64,000 nt of DNA. It comes from VXPQ01 sp965223485. GTDB taxonomy: Bacteria > Bacteroidota > Rhodothermia > Rhodothermales > VXPQ01. Both the position numbers and the translations under genes were made by a program. The DNA is taken from NCBI GenBank assembly GCA_965223485.1, contig OZ244993.1:496001-560000 (forward strand). Direction: 5' to 3'. Positions 46,523-55,935 of this stretch are shown here, in pieces. How positions within the stretch are numbered: position 1 is the stretch's first letter; the number at the start of each line of letters is the position of its first letter. The notes beneath the pieces were generated by a model. It was not told where the DNA came from, did no database searches, and saw only the letters and a list, made by a program, of their open reading frames with translations.

Positions 46523-48709
46523 TCACACCGCATCCAGGATTTGCCGGGCTTGCGGGTGATTCGGCGCAAGGCGCAGTGCTCGCTCCGCATACATGCGCGC
46601 CCGGTCATCGTCTCCTTGCAGATAATAGGCCAGCGCCAGATTGACCAACCCGTCGACATACGACGGATCGAGTTCCACCGCTCTCGCAAACAATTGCACG
46701 GCAATATCCGGACGCCCTTCATTCAGATGCAATGCGCCAAGATTCCCGAAGCCTACCGGGTTGTCTGGCTCTACGCGCACCGCCTGCTCAAAAAAGGTGC
46801 GCGCCTCCTCAAGCCGCCCGCTTCCCGCAAGTAATAACCCCAGATTCCCCAACGCTTGCCCACCGTCCGGATTGAGACGGACAGCCTCGCGGAGAGACCG
46901 TTCGCCGCCCGCTCGATCCCCCTGCCGCAACCGGGCCGTTCCCAGATTGAAATGAGCGGCCTCCAGCCACGGATACTCGGCAATAGACGCCTGGTACTGT
47001 GCAACCGCCGCGTCCAGTTCGCCTTGTGTCTCCAGATAACGCCCATAATTGACGCGCACGCTCGCCAGTGCGGGCTGCACAGCCAACGCCCGCTCGTACA
47101 AATCCCGAATCGCCGCACCTTCGCGCCCCAGTCGTTCGTACGTTTGCGCCAATGCATTGAGCCGCTCCGGTTTGGGTTCCAGAGCCACCGCCTGCTCCAG
47201 CGGCTCCACGGCGCGCGCCATCTCTCCAAGTTGCATGTATCCGTACCCGAGGAGATACTGCGCTTCGCCGAACGCTCCCGCCGTTGCGCTGAGCAGCGTC
47301 ACGCCATGCCGGAGCGCAGTCGTATCCTGTTGCTGCAACCCCCGGATGACATAGGCCATGCCGGCATAGGCGCCTGCCGAGTCGTCCACAGCATAATAGG
47401 GATGTAGCCGAATGCGTTCGACCGGCGCTTCGCCGCTCGAAGCCACCGCAGACGCACCATCCATGGCGTGCTGCTCCCGTTCTCCCACTACGCGAATGCG
47501 GTGATCTGTGAGCGAGGTATGCGGTGTTCCCTGAACGGACGCCTTCGGCATATGGCACGAAAAACAATGGGCGTCTTCCGTATGCACAGCACGCGTGGCC
47601 TCCGCAGGTAACGCGGCCTGCAGTGCCGACGTATCGTGACAGGTCATGCAGGTTGCATTGAAGTAATCCGGACCAGCCAGCCGGAATGCCTCGTGCGGAT
47701 TGTGGCATGTCATGCAATCCATGGGCTCCTCCCAGGTCTGCGTTTCGATAAAACATGCACTCTGCTTCATCAGATCCGCATGAGAGATGGCGTCGATTTC
47801 CTCTCCGGAATCCGGCGTGTCAGACACATAAAACGTCATGTGTTCGGAAAGCGGACGGGAGGGGCGGTAATCATAGGCCGTGCGCCCGTCCCGCAGCATC
47901 GACACCGTCGTGTGCAAGTGGCATTGCTGGCACACGTCCAACCGGCGTTCGAGAGAAAGATGTGCGGGGTTGACGATCGTCTCGTCGATATCGCCTGCCG
48001 GCTCCGGGGATGCAAGCCGGGCCTCCACATGTACGGAACCGGGACCGTGGCATCGCTCGCACCCGATTCCATTCGGCACTTCCTCGTACTTGCCTTCCGC
48101 AAAGGGCGTCGAGTGCGGATAGCTGTTGTGGCAGGCCATGCAGCGATCCGGAATGAGCCGGTCAAAGCGGGTATTGGACACCTCGTATCCGGGGCTGAGG
48201 TCCCACCGCTCTTCCTGGGTGTACCACGTCAGAGGCAATTCGAAATAGCGTCCACCCTCCTCTACCAGGTACGTACGCGCAGCAGTGCCGCTGCCCACTA
48301 CGTACTCTATTTCACGGATCAGGCTATGCGTTCTTTGTTCGTCCGGTCCCCTTCTGAATTCTTCAAGCCAAAAACGATCCCCCTCCCGGTATGGACGATA
48401 AAAGAACCCCCGCTTCGGGTCCTGCACCGTCACGCCTGTGAAGTCTTCAACCACGGCGGCAGAACGCATGGGATAGAACGAATTCGCCATCCCGTGCTCC
48501 CGGAACCCCCGGTACTGCTCCTCATGACAATCGAAACAGGCTTCGTCCCCCGTAAATTCGGCAGACAGGTTCCGAAAACGAATTTCTCCATCGGCAGCAT
48601 CTTCCGCATCCTGCGTGGCATCCTGCACATCCGACGCGCCTGAGCCACATCCGGAGGTAACCACACCCCATGCCAGTACGACCGGTAGAAAAATGATAAA
48701 ACAGCGCAT
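46523..48709 (-). CDS. Seven-heme c-type cytochrome with C-terminal TPR domain, probable lipoprotein
   Basis: 728 residues. N-terminal signal with Cys21 in VVTSGC looks like a lipoprotein attachment site, though the residue at -3 is not ideal. Seven CxxCH heme-binding motifs are visible: CFDCH (58), CMACH (190), CERCH (217), CQQCH (260), CMTCH (332), CMTCH (354) and CFSCH (382). From about residue 440 to the end run TPR units (for example AQYLLGYGYMQLGEMARAVEPLEQA, AHFNLGTARLRQGDRAGGERSL). Multiheme cytochromes with TPRs are known as extracytoplasmic electron-transfer proteins of unclear substrate. Start lies 5 bases after the paralogue 1 stop, so it is likely translated from the same mRNA as the surface cluster. 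Confidence 0.88.
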   Translation of the reverse strand: MRCFIIFLPVVLAWGVVTSGCGSGASDVQDATQDAEDAADGEIRFRNLSAEFTGDEACFDCHEEQYRGFREHGMANSFYPMRSAAVVEDFTGVTVQDPKRGFFYRPYREGDRFWLEEFRRGPDEQRTHSLIREIEYVVGSGTAARTYLVEEGGRYFELPLTWYTQEERWDLSPGYEVSNTRFDRLIPDRCMACHNSYPHSTPFAEGKYEEVPNGIGCERCHGPGSVHVEARLASPEPAGDIDETIVNPAHLSLERRLDVCQQCHLHTTVSMLRDGRTAYDYRPSRPLSEHMTFYVSDTPDSGEEIDAISHADLMKQSACFIETQTWEEPMDCMTCHNPHEAFRLAGPDYFNATCMTCHDTSALQAALPAEATRAVHTEDAHCFSCHMPKASVQGTPHTSLTDHRIRVVGEREQHAMDGASAVASSGEAPVERIRLHPYYAVDDSAGAYAGMAYVIRGLQQQDTTALRHGVTLLSATAGAFGEAQYLLGYGYMQLGEMARAVEPLEQAVALEPKPERLNALAQTYERLGREGAAIRDLYERALAVQPALASVRVNYGRYLETQGELDAAVAQYQASIAEYPWLEAAHFNLGTARLRQGDRAGGERSLREAVRLNPDGGQALGNLGLLLAGSGRLEEARTFFEQAVRVEPDNPVGFGNLGALHLNEGRPDIAVQLFARAVELDPSYVDGLVNLALAYYLQGDDDRARMYAERALRLAPNHPQARQILDAV

Positions 48710-48714
48710 AGTCG

Positions 48715-51700
48715 TTAATAAAGGCTCAGATCCGTTGCCCGGTTAATGACCCCGAACTTCATGACCTTCTCTCCGACGCCTGGAACGTCGATATGAATGA
48801 AGTACATACCGCTGGCTACCGGCAGATTGCTTTCCGTTGTCAGGTTCCAGTCCAAAGACGTGCTGGGACCGTCCTTGTACAACGTACGGATCAGCGTACC
48901 ACGCACCGTGTAGATGCTAATCGTTGCCGTCCGGGGCATATTCGTGAAACGAGCGCGGCGATCCTGGTTGCCCGTCTCGTACGCCGAACGGCCACGGTAC
49001 GGGTTCGGAACAATGCCGATGTCATTGATTGACGCCTCCAGTATCCCTGCATCGCCCGCCGTGCGGCCCATACCCGCCGTCGCGATACGAAATACATCCC
49101 CCGGCAGGTGAGGCTTCGTCGTCGCGATACGAAACACCGTACCAATCTCCGGCTCGGACATTACGTAATCTTCCGGCCCTGCAGCGGTCGACACATCGCC
49201 CCCATCCCAGAATACAAACACCATCCGAGACAGATAATTCCATACGTCGCACTCCGGTATGTCCGCAGCGCCCGGCGCATAGTACCAGTCCGAACAACCG
49301 GCATCCAGCGCACCTGCGCCCAGCTCCTCGTACTTCGCCATCGCGTCTTCGTACCCCTGCTGACCCGGCGTATCGTTCGTCGGGTGCATTACATACACCG
49401 GCTCCGTCCACGGATCGTTGCCCCCGCCCGATATCTCGTGGTCCGCCCAGCCCGGAGAAGCCGTCGGATCGAGGGCGTCGTACAGAATGTTCCACTGCCC
49501 ATCGTCGTCGTAGTCATACAGGAAAGGCACCAGACGAACATCGTCCGAAGCATCCGGACTCGTGCCCACATTCCACCACTCGAACGGCACGTCCACCACA
49601 GCCCCCGCATCCCCCGGCCAACCAGGCTTGACCCACGCCTTGCCGTTGCCTGTGAAACGAATCTCTACATCGTCCGGAACGACATGACCGATCCCGTTGA
49701 ACGACGCCCCAAAACCGCCCGTGTACTGAAGCGTGCGATCCAGAAACGCATCGTAAGCCGCACGCGAACCGTTCGGCCATGTGTGAATGAACCAGCCGAA
49801 TATACTGTCGATCATGGACTGCTGACCGGGAAGACCTGCCTCACTCGGTACATCGACACCTGTCGGACCGGGGAATCCAGTCCAGTTCGCAGCAGCCCAT
49901 GCAGGCGGCGAAAGCGGCCCCGCCGCATTCGCTACCACCGAGAACGCATCGAACGCAGGCGCCGGAGCATCGATCGATACCGTCAGGCCATCGAACGCCA
50001 GCACATTCTTCGCCTGCGGCGGCTCCTCGCCCGTGCGGGCAAAATAATCGGCCCCGTCCATGATCACCTTCCCATCGGACTCGCGCACAATCTTGTACGC
50101 CAGCTTGCCCGCACCGGAAACGCCGCCCGGACCTTCCACATCGTCCAGCGTAATGAACTCCACCATATAGTTGGAACCCGTCACCTGGGCCGGATCCACG
50201 ATGCGCCACGTCACAATCCCCTGACCGCTCTGCGTCACCGCCACCGCCGACGAATCCGATGTGGTGTCGCTGCCCAGAGACGAGCCGCCTTCCGTGGAAG
50301 CAATACGCGAGGGCCGAACCGTAATATGCGTCAGGGGACTCTCAATAACCTTCGGCGTCGAGTTCGGGCTGTAGGCATACGCCGACACCCCGTAGTAGTA
50401 GTCCGTGTAGTTCATCAGATTCGACAAGGGAAAGTGATATTGTATCCCGCTGTCGGTTCCCCGTGCAAATACCTTCGGAAGAAAAGCACCCACATCGCTG
50501 TCAAACACCGGATTCAGATCGATGACCTTCGTAACCCCGTTCACGACATCGAACGTCGCGACATGCTCGCGCTGCTCCGGAGCAAACGAGGACGTCGGAT
50601 ACCGGTAGATGTTGAAGCCCTCGAACGTGTACGTTTTGTCGTCGAGGTCAAGCTTCGCAAGAAACGGATCGGCTGCATCGAACGACCCAAGATAATTCTC
50701 GCTGGTAGACGGGTATCCCCAGACGAGGTGGGCCTGCCCGTCCAGTTCCGAAGCATACAGGCAATGGCCCGATCCCGGATGCAACTGGGCATTGGATGAA
50801 TTGGGGTTGCATAAAGGGGGCGGGGGCGGAGGCGAAGGGATATTGAACCCTATGTCGGAGACCAACTGCGCAAGCACATCCGCATCACGCAGCGCCGTAA
50901 TGGAACTCAGATTATCCGTACTCTGCGCAAACATGATCCCGAACGCGATATCCTGACTGTCGCCCGGCCGCATCGTAAACGGACCTGTGGACATTGCAAA
51001 GCGGCGGTCGACATAGTAGTTTCGCGACCCGTTGCCGTCGTTATTCACCTCGCTCCAGAAGGCGCCCGTCACCGGATCACCCGGAAAAGCGAACTTGGTA
51101 ATCTCCCCATCCGTCTGAAAACCATTCCCTTTGGCCCGAAGCGGCTGCCCGCCTCTCCAGAAACCCTGCTGTGCGTTGTATATTTCCTGAGCAAAATGCG
51201 GGTCCTCCGTACCCGCGGGACCGCCACGGACAAAATACATAAAACGGGTTACGCCCAGCGTATCGCCGTCCTCTGAAACAGGGCCCTGGAAAAAGTCGAA
51301 CCCCACCGCAGGAGCCGGACCGTATACATTATCCACCGCATTACCGTTGTACACGTAGCCGAGGCCAAGCGTCGTGTCCACTCCCACAAAATCATCATAA
51401 TAATCCCCCAAATCGGGATCGGACCAAATAGTGAAGTACGCATCGGTGAGCGGCTCACTGCCCTTGTACGTCACGTTGTACTTGAAAAACGTCGTGTTGC
51501 CGAGCGCATCCGCGCGGTTGAATGCAAACGCGTGCACACGCACTTCCGCACCGATAGGCGGCGATTCCGTAGAATTGTGCGTGTTGCCCACATCGTTCAT
51601 GATCCACCACACCGCCTGGTTCCCGATCAGATCGGGGCGATCGCCCCCCGCAAGATTGTAGTTTCCCTCCGTACCGTCCCCGTCTATGACCGGCGCGCCC

Positions 51701-52263
51701 AGATCGTACGGCCAGTCCGCGAGGTCCGTAGCAGCCCGACCTGTCGCCTCATAATTCTCGATATCGCTCCGGCTCACCTTGTACAGACGGTCGTACGCCG
51801 AACAATCGTTCGGATTCACCGGACGACCATCGTCACCCAGGGGACCCGGCCAGAATTCAAAATTGTTGTATCTGGCCGCACTCGTCCGCAGTTCGTCCCC
51901 CACCATACCCCCAATCCATATAGCCGTTGCATAGATGGCTGAATGTCCGGAGGCTTTGGGAACGATGTACTGCGCCTCCTGGCCATAGCCGTTGCTGTTG
52001 CTGTAGCCGATACTCCCGATATTGAAAAGACGGACGCGGACATTGTTACCGTCAAGGTCCTTGTGCGCCCGTCCCTGCGTGCATTGCCCGGGGTCGGGAC
52101 CCGACCCGCTGGTCCGCAGCACAGCGGAAGGCTCACCCTGCCGCTCCTTCTTGTCCTTGTCGTCCTTGTCCCTGTCTGCAAAGGCGCTTGACGCAGGGAT
52201 CAGACAAACAGCCAAAATAAGGACCAGGTGACGTGTAGGCTGTTTCATGACATTGCTTTTCAT
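48715..52263 (-). CDS. T9SS-type secreted surface protein, paralogue 1
   Basis: 1182 residues. Signal peptide (core HLVLILAVCLIPASSAFA) preceded by an extra MKSNV that is missing from paralogue 3; the second ATG (52248) is the start homologous to the other copies. A charged DKDDKDKKERQ linker is followed by a ~350-residue N-terminal module (NNVRVRLFNIGS, AIWIGGMVG, FEFWPGPLG, IDGDGTEGNYNLAGGDRPDLIG, DPDLGDYYDDFVG) seen in many Bacteroidota T9SS cargo proteins. Then come a Pro-rich PSPPPPPPLCNP hinge, an Fn3-like segment (TFEGFNIYRYP, DYYYGVSAYAYSP), further beta domains, and a C-terminal sorting domain (IVPNPYRGRS, ISIYTVRGTLIRTL, SGMYFIHIDVPG). Six Cys positions are shared by the copies. Function unknown. 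Confidence 0.85.
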   Translation of the reverse strand: MKSNVMKQPTRHLVLILAVCLIPASSAFADRDKDDKDKKERQGEPSAVLRTSGSGPDPGQCTQGRAHKDLDGNNVRVRLFNIGSIGYSNSNGYGQEAQYIVPKASGHSAIYATAIWIGGMVGDELRTSAARYNNFEFWPGPLGDDGRPVNPNDCSAYDRLYKVSRSDIENYEATGRAATDLADWPYDLGAPVIDGDGTEGNYNLAGGDRPDLIGNQAVWWIMNDVGNTHNSTESPPIGAEVRVHAFAFNRADALGNTTFFKYNVTYKGSEPLTDAYFTIWSDPDLGDYYDDFVGVDTTLGLGYVYNGNAVDNVYGPAPAVGFDFFQGPVSEDGDTLGVTRFMYFVRGGPAGTEDPHFAQEIYNAQQGFWRGGQPLRAKGNGFQTDGEITKFAFPGDPVTGAFWSEVNNDGNGSRNYYVDRRFAMSTGPFTMRPGDSQDIAFGIMFAQSTDNLSSITALRDADVLAQLVSDIGFNIPSPPPPPPLCNPNSSNAQLHPGSGHCLYASELDGQAHLVWGYPSTSENYLGSFDAADPFLAKLDLDDKTYTFEGFNIYRYPTSSFAPEQREHVATFDVVNGVTKVIDLNPVFDSDVGAFLPKVFARGTDSGIQYHFPLSNLMNYTDYYYGVSAYAYSPNSTPKVIESPLTHITVRPSRIASTEGGSSLGSDTTSDSSAVAVTQSGQGIVTWRIVDPAQVTGSNYMVEFITLDDVEGPGGVSGAGKLAYKIVRESDGKVIMDGADYFARTGEEPPQAKNVLAFDGLTVSIDAPAPAFDAFSVVANAAGPLSPPAWAAANWTGFPGPTGVDVPSEAGLPGQQSMIDSIFGWFIHTWPNGSRAAYDAFLDRTLQYTGGFGASFNGIGHVVPDDVEIRFTGNGKAWVKPGWPGDAGAVVDVPFEWWNVGTSPDASDDVRLVPFLYDYDDDGQWNILYDALDPTASPGWADHEISGGGNDPWTEPVYVMHPTNDTPGQQGYEDAMAKYEELGAGALDAGCSDWYYAPGAADIPECDVWNYLSRMVFVFWDGGDVSTAAGPEDYVMSEPEIGTVFRIATTKPHLPGDVFRIATAGMGRTAGDAGILEASINDIGIVPNPYRGRSAYETGNQDRRARFTNMPRTATISIYTVRGTLIRTLYKDGPSTSLDWNLTTESNLPVASGMYFIHIDVPGVGEKVMKFGVINRATDLSLY
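49094..49305 (-). repeat. 212-nt tract identical to paralogue 2 (52691-52902)
   Basis: Perfect match to paralogue 2 across 212 nt; paralogue 3 differs in the same interval (for example FVFWNGGDVSAATGPQD against FVFWDGGDVSTAAGPED). It lies about 350 nt from the tract shared with paralogue 3, so paralogue 1 is a mosaic. Confidence 0.9.
49661..49884 (-). repeat. 224-nt tract identical to paralogue 3 (57971-58194)
   Basis: Every base matches between the two copies, including synonymous sites, while paralogue 2 differs at many positions in the corresponding stretch. Flanking sequence diverges again on both sides. This is the pattern of a recent gene-conversion tract. Confidence 0.9.
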
Positions 52264-52311
52264 GTTCGCAAGCCTTTGGTCCCGAGTTCGAATGTGGTCG
52301 TGTCGGTCTGG
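52264..52311 (-). repeat. 48-base intergenic spacer, copy A (homologous to 56974-57021)
   Basis: The gap between the paralogue 2 stop and the paralogue 1 start is exactly 48 bases, like the gap between paralogue 3 and porV, and the two align without gaps at 39 of 48 positions. It carries an AAAGG ribosome-binding site 8 bases before the start. Confidence 0.85.
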
Positions 52312-55300
52312 TTAGAAGACGTTGATGTTCGTTTCCCGGTTAATGACTCCGAACTTCATGACCTTCTCTCCGACGCCTGGAACGTCGATATGAATGAAGT
52401 ACATGCCGCTGCCTACCGCCGAATTACTGTCCGTTGTCAGGTTCCAGTCCAAAGATGTGCTGGGACCGTCCTTGTACAACGTCCGAATCAGCGTACCACG
52501 CACCGTGTAGATACTAATCGTTGCTGTCTGGGGCATATTCGTGAAACGAGTGCGACGATCCTCGTTGCCCGTCTCGTATGCCGAACGACCACGGTACGGG
52601 TTCGGAACAATGCCGATGTCATCGATCGACGCCTCCAGAATACCCGCGTCGCCCGCCGTGCGGCCCATACCCGCCGTCGCGATACGAAACACATCCCCCG
52701 GCAGGTGAGGCTTCGTCGTCGCGATACGAAACACCGTACCAATCTCCGGCTCGGACATTACGTAATCTTCCGGCCCTGCAGCGGTCGACACATCGCCCCC
52801 ATCCCAGAATACAAACACCATCCGAGACAGATAATTCCATACGTCGCACTCCGGTATGTCCGCAGCGCCCGGCGCATAGTACCAGTCCGAACAACCGGCA
52901 TCGATCCCGCCTGCGCCCAGCTCTTCATACTTCGCCATCGCGTCCTCATAGCCCTGCTGACCCGGCGTATCGTTCGTCGGGTGCATTACATACACCGGCT
53001 CCGTCCACGGATCGTTGCCCGCGCTCGATATCTCGTGGTCCGCCCAGCCCGGAGAAGCCGCCGGGTCGAGGGCGTCGTACAGGATGTTCCACCTGCCATC
53101 GTCGTTGAGGTCAAACAAAAAAGGCGCCAGACGAACATCGTCCGAAGCATCCGGACTCGTGCCCACATTCCACCACTCGAACGGCACGTCCACCACAGCC
53201 CCTCCATGCACCTCCGCCCAACCAGGCTTGATCCACGCCTTGCCGTTGCCTGTGAAACGTATCTCCACGTCATCCGGAATGATATGACCGATCCCGTTGA
53301 ACGACGCGCCAAAACCGCCCGTGTACTGAAATGTACGCGCCAGAAACGCAGCGTAACTCGCCCGCGAGCCGTTCGGCCATGTGTGAATGAGCCAGCCGAA
53401 TATGCTGTCGATCGTGGACTGCTGACCGGGAACGCCTACCGCTCCCGAGGCGGGAACGCCCGCCGGACCAGGAAATCCCTGCCAGCTTGCAGCAGCCCAT
53501 GCAGGCGGTGAAAGCGGACCCGCCGCATTCGCCACTACCGAGAATGCATCGAACGCAGGCGCCGGAGCATCCATCGAAACCGCCAGCCCGTCGAACGCCA
53601 GCACATTCTTCGCCTGCGGCGTCTCCTCGCCCGTACGTGCAAAATAATCGGCGCCGTCGATGATCACCTTGCCATCGGATTCACGCACAACCTTGTACGC
53701 CAGTTTGCCCGCACCGGAAGCCCCGCCCGGGCCTTCCACATCGTCCAGCGAAATGAACTCCACCAGATAGTTCGAACCCGTCACCTGGGCCGGATCCACG
53801 ATGCGCCACGTCACAATGCCCTGACCGCGCTGTGTCACCGCCGCCGCCAAGGAATCGGACGTGACGTCGCTGTTCAGCGACGAGCCGCCTTCCGTGGAAG
53901 CAATCCGCGAGGGACGAACCGTAATGTCCGTCGGGGGACTCTCAAGAACCTTCGGCGTCGAGTTCGGGCTGTAGGCATACGCCGACACCCCGTAGTAGTA
54001 GTCCGTGTAGTTCGTCAGGTTCGACAAGGGAAAGTTATACTGTATCCCGCTGTCGGTCCCCCGTGCAGATAATACCCGCTGGGAAAGATCACCCACCTCG
54101 CTGTCAAATACCGGCTCCAGATCGATTACCTTCGTAACCCCGTTCACGACATCGAACGTCGCAACATGCTCGCGCTGCTCCGGAGCAAACGAAGACGTAG
54201 GATACCGGTAGACGTTGAAGCCCTCGAACGTGTACGTCTTGTCGTTGAAGTCAAGCTTTGCAAGGAACGGATCGGCCGCATCGAACGATCCAAGATAATT
54301 CTCGCTGGTAGACGGATAGCCCCACACGAGGTGCGCCTGCCCGTCCAACTCCGAAGCATACAGACAATTGCCCGATCCCGGATGCAGCTCGGCATCGGAT
54401 GCATTGGGGTTGCACAAGGGAGGCGGGGGCAGAGACAAAGTAATATCGAACCCTGCATCAAAGGCTGCCTGCGCCAGCGCATCCGCATCCCGGAGCGCCG
54501 TAATGGAGCTCAGATTATCCGTGCTCTGCGCAAACACAATCCCGAACACAATGTCCTGACTGTCGCCCGGCCGCATCGTGAACGGACCTGTGGATACCGT
54601 AAAGTGCCGGTTTCCAGATTGGTTTCGCGAACCGTTGCCGTCGTTGTTTACCTCGCTCCAGAATGCGCCCGTCACCGGATCGCCCGGATAAGCGAATTTG
54701 GTGATCGGTCCATCCGTGCGAATACCAATCCCAGTGGCCGTAAGCGGCTGTCCTTCACGCCATAAACCCCGCTGTATGTTGTATATCTCCTGAGCAAGAC
54801 GGGGAAGCTCCATGCCTCTGGGGCCGCCGTTGACGAAATACATAACGCTTGTGGCAGCCAACGTATCGCCATCCTCCGCAATAGGTCCCTGAAAAAAGTC
54901 AAAGCCCGCCGCAGGAGCCGGGCCGTACACCTCGTCCACCACATTGTCGTTGTACACGTAGCCGAGGCCAAGCGTCGTGTCCGTTCCCACAAAGTCGTCC
55001 CAGGCAGCACCCAAATCGGGATCGGAGAAAATAGAGAAGTATGTATCGGTGAGCGGCTCGTCGCCCTTGTACGTCACGTTGTATTTGTAAAACGTCGTCT
55101 CGCCGAGCGCATCCGCGCGGTGGAATGCAAACGCGTGGACCCGCACCTCCACACCGATAGGCGCGGCTTGCGTATTGCGGTGCGCATTACCCACATCGTT
55201 CATGATCCACCACACCGCCTGATCCCCGATCAGGTCGGGGCGATCGCCCCCCGCAAGGTTGTAGTTCCCCTCCGTGCCGTCCCCGTCTATGACCGGCGCG

Positions 55301-55845
55301 CCCAGATCGTACGGCCACTCCGCAAGGTCCTCAGCAGCCTGACCCGTCGCCTCGTAGTTCTGAATGTCGCTCCGGCTCACCTTGTAAATACGGTCGTACG
55401 CCGAACAATCGTTCGGATTCACCGGGCGACCGTCCGGACCCAAAGGACCCGGCCAGAATTCAAAATTGTTGAAGGTGGCCCCTGCCGTGCGCAACTCGCT
55501 CCCCACCATACCTCCTATCCAGATGCTTATCGCATAAAAGGGCGAGTGTCCGGAGGCTTGGGGTGCGATATACTGCGCCTCGGCGCCATTGCCGTAGCCG
55601 ATGCTCCCGATATTGAAGAGACGGGCGCGGACATTGTTGATATCAAGGTCCTTCTGCGCCACTCCCTGCGTGCATTGCCCGGGATCGGGACCCGAACCTC
55701 TGGTCCGCAGCACAGCGGAAGACTCACCCTGCCGCTCCTTCTTGTCCTTGTCATCCTTGTCCTTGTCTGCAAAGGCGCCTGACGCAGGAACCAGACAAAC
55801 AGCCAAAATCAGGGCCAGGTATCGTGTACGCTGCTTCATGGCCAC
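52312..55845 (-). CDS. T9SS-type secreted surface protein, paralogue 2
   Basis: 1177 residues, co-linear with paralogues 1 and 3 over its whole length. Signal peptide core LALILAVCLVPASGAFA, charged DKDKDDKDKKERQ linker, the conserved N-terminal module (FEFWPGPLG, DGTEGNYNLAGGDRPDLIG), Pro-rich LPPPPLCNP hinge, Fn3-like part and C-terminal sorting domain ending GVINRETNINVF. It differs most from the other copies around FPGPAGVPASGAVGVPGQQS. Preceded by a hairpin terminator after porV, so it may be the first gene of a separate transcript with paralogue 1 and the cytochrome, or be reached by read-through. Function unknown; surface anchored or released. Confidence 0.85.
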   Translation of the reverse strand: MAMKQRTRYLALILAVCLVPASGAFADKDKDDKDKKERQGESSAVLRTRGSGPDPGQCTQGVAQKDLDINNVRARLFNIGSIGYGNGAEAQYIAPQASGHSPFYAISIWIGGMVGSELRTAGATFNNFEFWPGPLGPDGRPVNPNDCSAYDRIYKVSRSDIQNYEATGQAAEDLAEWPYDLGAPVIDGDGTEGNYNLAGGDRPDLIGDQAVWWIMNDVGNAHRNTQAAPIGVEVRVHAFAFHRADALGETTFYKYNVTYKGDEPLTDTYFSIFSDPDLGAAWDDFVGTDTTLGLGYVYNDNVVDEVYGPAPAAGFDFFQGPIAEDGDTLAATSVMYFVNGGPRGMELPRLAQEIYNIQRGLWREGQPLTATGIGIRTDGPITKFAYPGDPVTGAFWSEVNNDGNGSRNQSGNRHFTVSTGPFTMRPGDSQDIVFGIVFAQSTDNLSSITALRDADALAQAAFDAGFDITLSLPPPPLCNPNASDAELHPGSGNCLYASELDGQAHLVWGYPSTSENYLGSFDAADPFLAKLDFNDKTYTFEGFNVYRYPTSSFAPEQREHVATFDVVNGVTKVIDLEPVFDSEVGDLSQRVLSARGTDSGIQYNFPLSNLTNYTDYYYGVSAYAYSPNSTPKVLESPPTDITVRPSRIASTEGGSSLNSDVTSDSLAAAVTQRGQGIVTWRIVDPAQVTGSNYLVEFISLDDVEGPGGASGAGKLAYKVVRESDGKVIIDGADYFARTGEETPQAKNVLAFDGLAVSMDAPAPAFDAFSVVANAAGPLSPPAWAAASWQGFPGPAGVPASGAVGVPGQQSTIDSIFGWLIHTWPNGSRASYAAFLARTFQYTGGFGASFNGIGHIIPDDVEIRFTGNGKAWIKPGWAEVHGGAVVDVPFEWWNVGTSPDASDDVRLAPFLFDLNDDGRWNILYDALDPAASPGWADHEISSAGNDPWTEPVYVMHPTNDTPGQQGYEDAMAKYEELGAGGIDAGCSDWYYAPGAADIPECDVWNYLSRMVFVFWDGGDVSTAAGPEDYVMSEPEIGTVFRIATTKPHLPGDVFRIATAGMGRTAGDAGILEASIDDIGIVPNPYRGRSAYETGNEDRRTRFTNMPQTATISIYTVRGTLIRTLYKDGPSTSLDWNLTTDSNSAVGSGMYFIHIDVPGVGEKVMKFGVINRETNINVF
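52526..52632 (-). repeat. 107-nt tract identical to paralogue 3 (57236-57342)
   Basis: Perfect identity between paralogues 2 and 3 within the C-terminal domain; paralogue 1 differs at several sites here (for example FVIR-equivalent codons around FTNMPRT and NQDRRAR). Third pairwise combination in the mosaic. Confidence 0.85.
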
Positions 55846-55876
55846 GCACGAAATGTTACCAAAAAGACCTGATGCA

Positions 55877-55912
55877 AAAAGGGGCAGACCGCACCAACGG
55901 CCTGCCCCTTTT
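55877..55912 (-). terminator. Hairpin terminator between porV and paralogue 2
   Basis: Perfect 11-bp stem AAAAGGGGCAG (55877-55887) / CTGCCCCTTTT (55902-55912) with a 14-base loop. On the minus strand the stem is followed by five T residues. It would end or attenuate transcription after porV. Confidence 0.75.
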
Positions 55913-55935
55913 CAACCATGAAAACGGTGTTCCGT

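Noticed and set aside
46500..48709. Plus-strand open frame (47636-48643) opposite the cytochrome gene
   Set aside because: It has no recognisable domain and the minus strand carries seven CxxCH motifs and TPRs.
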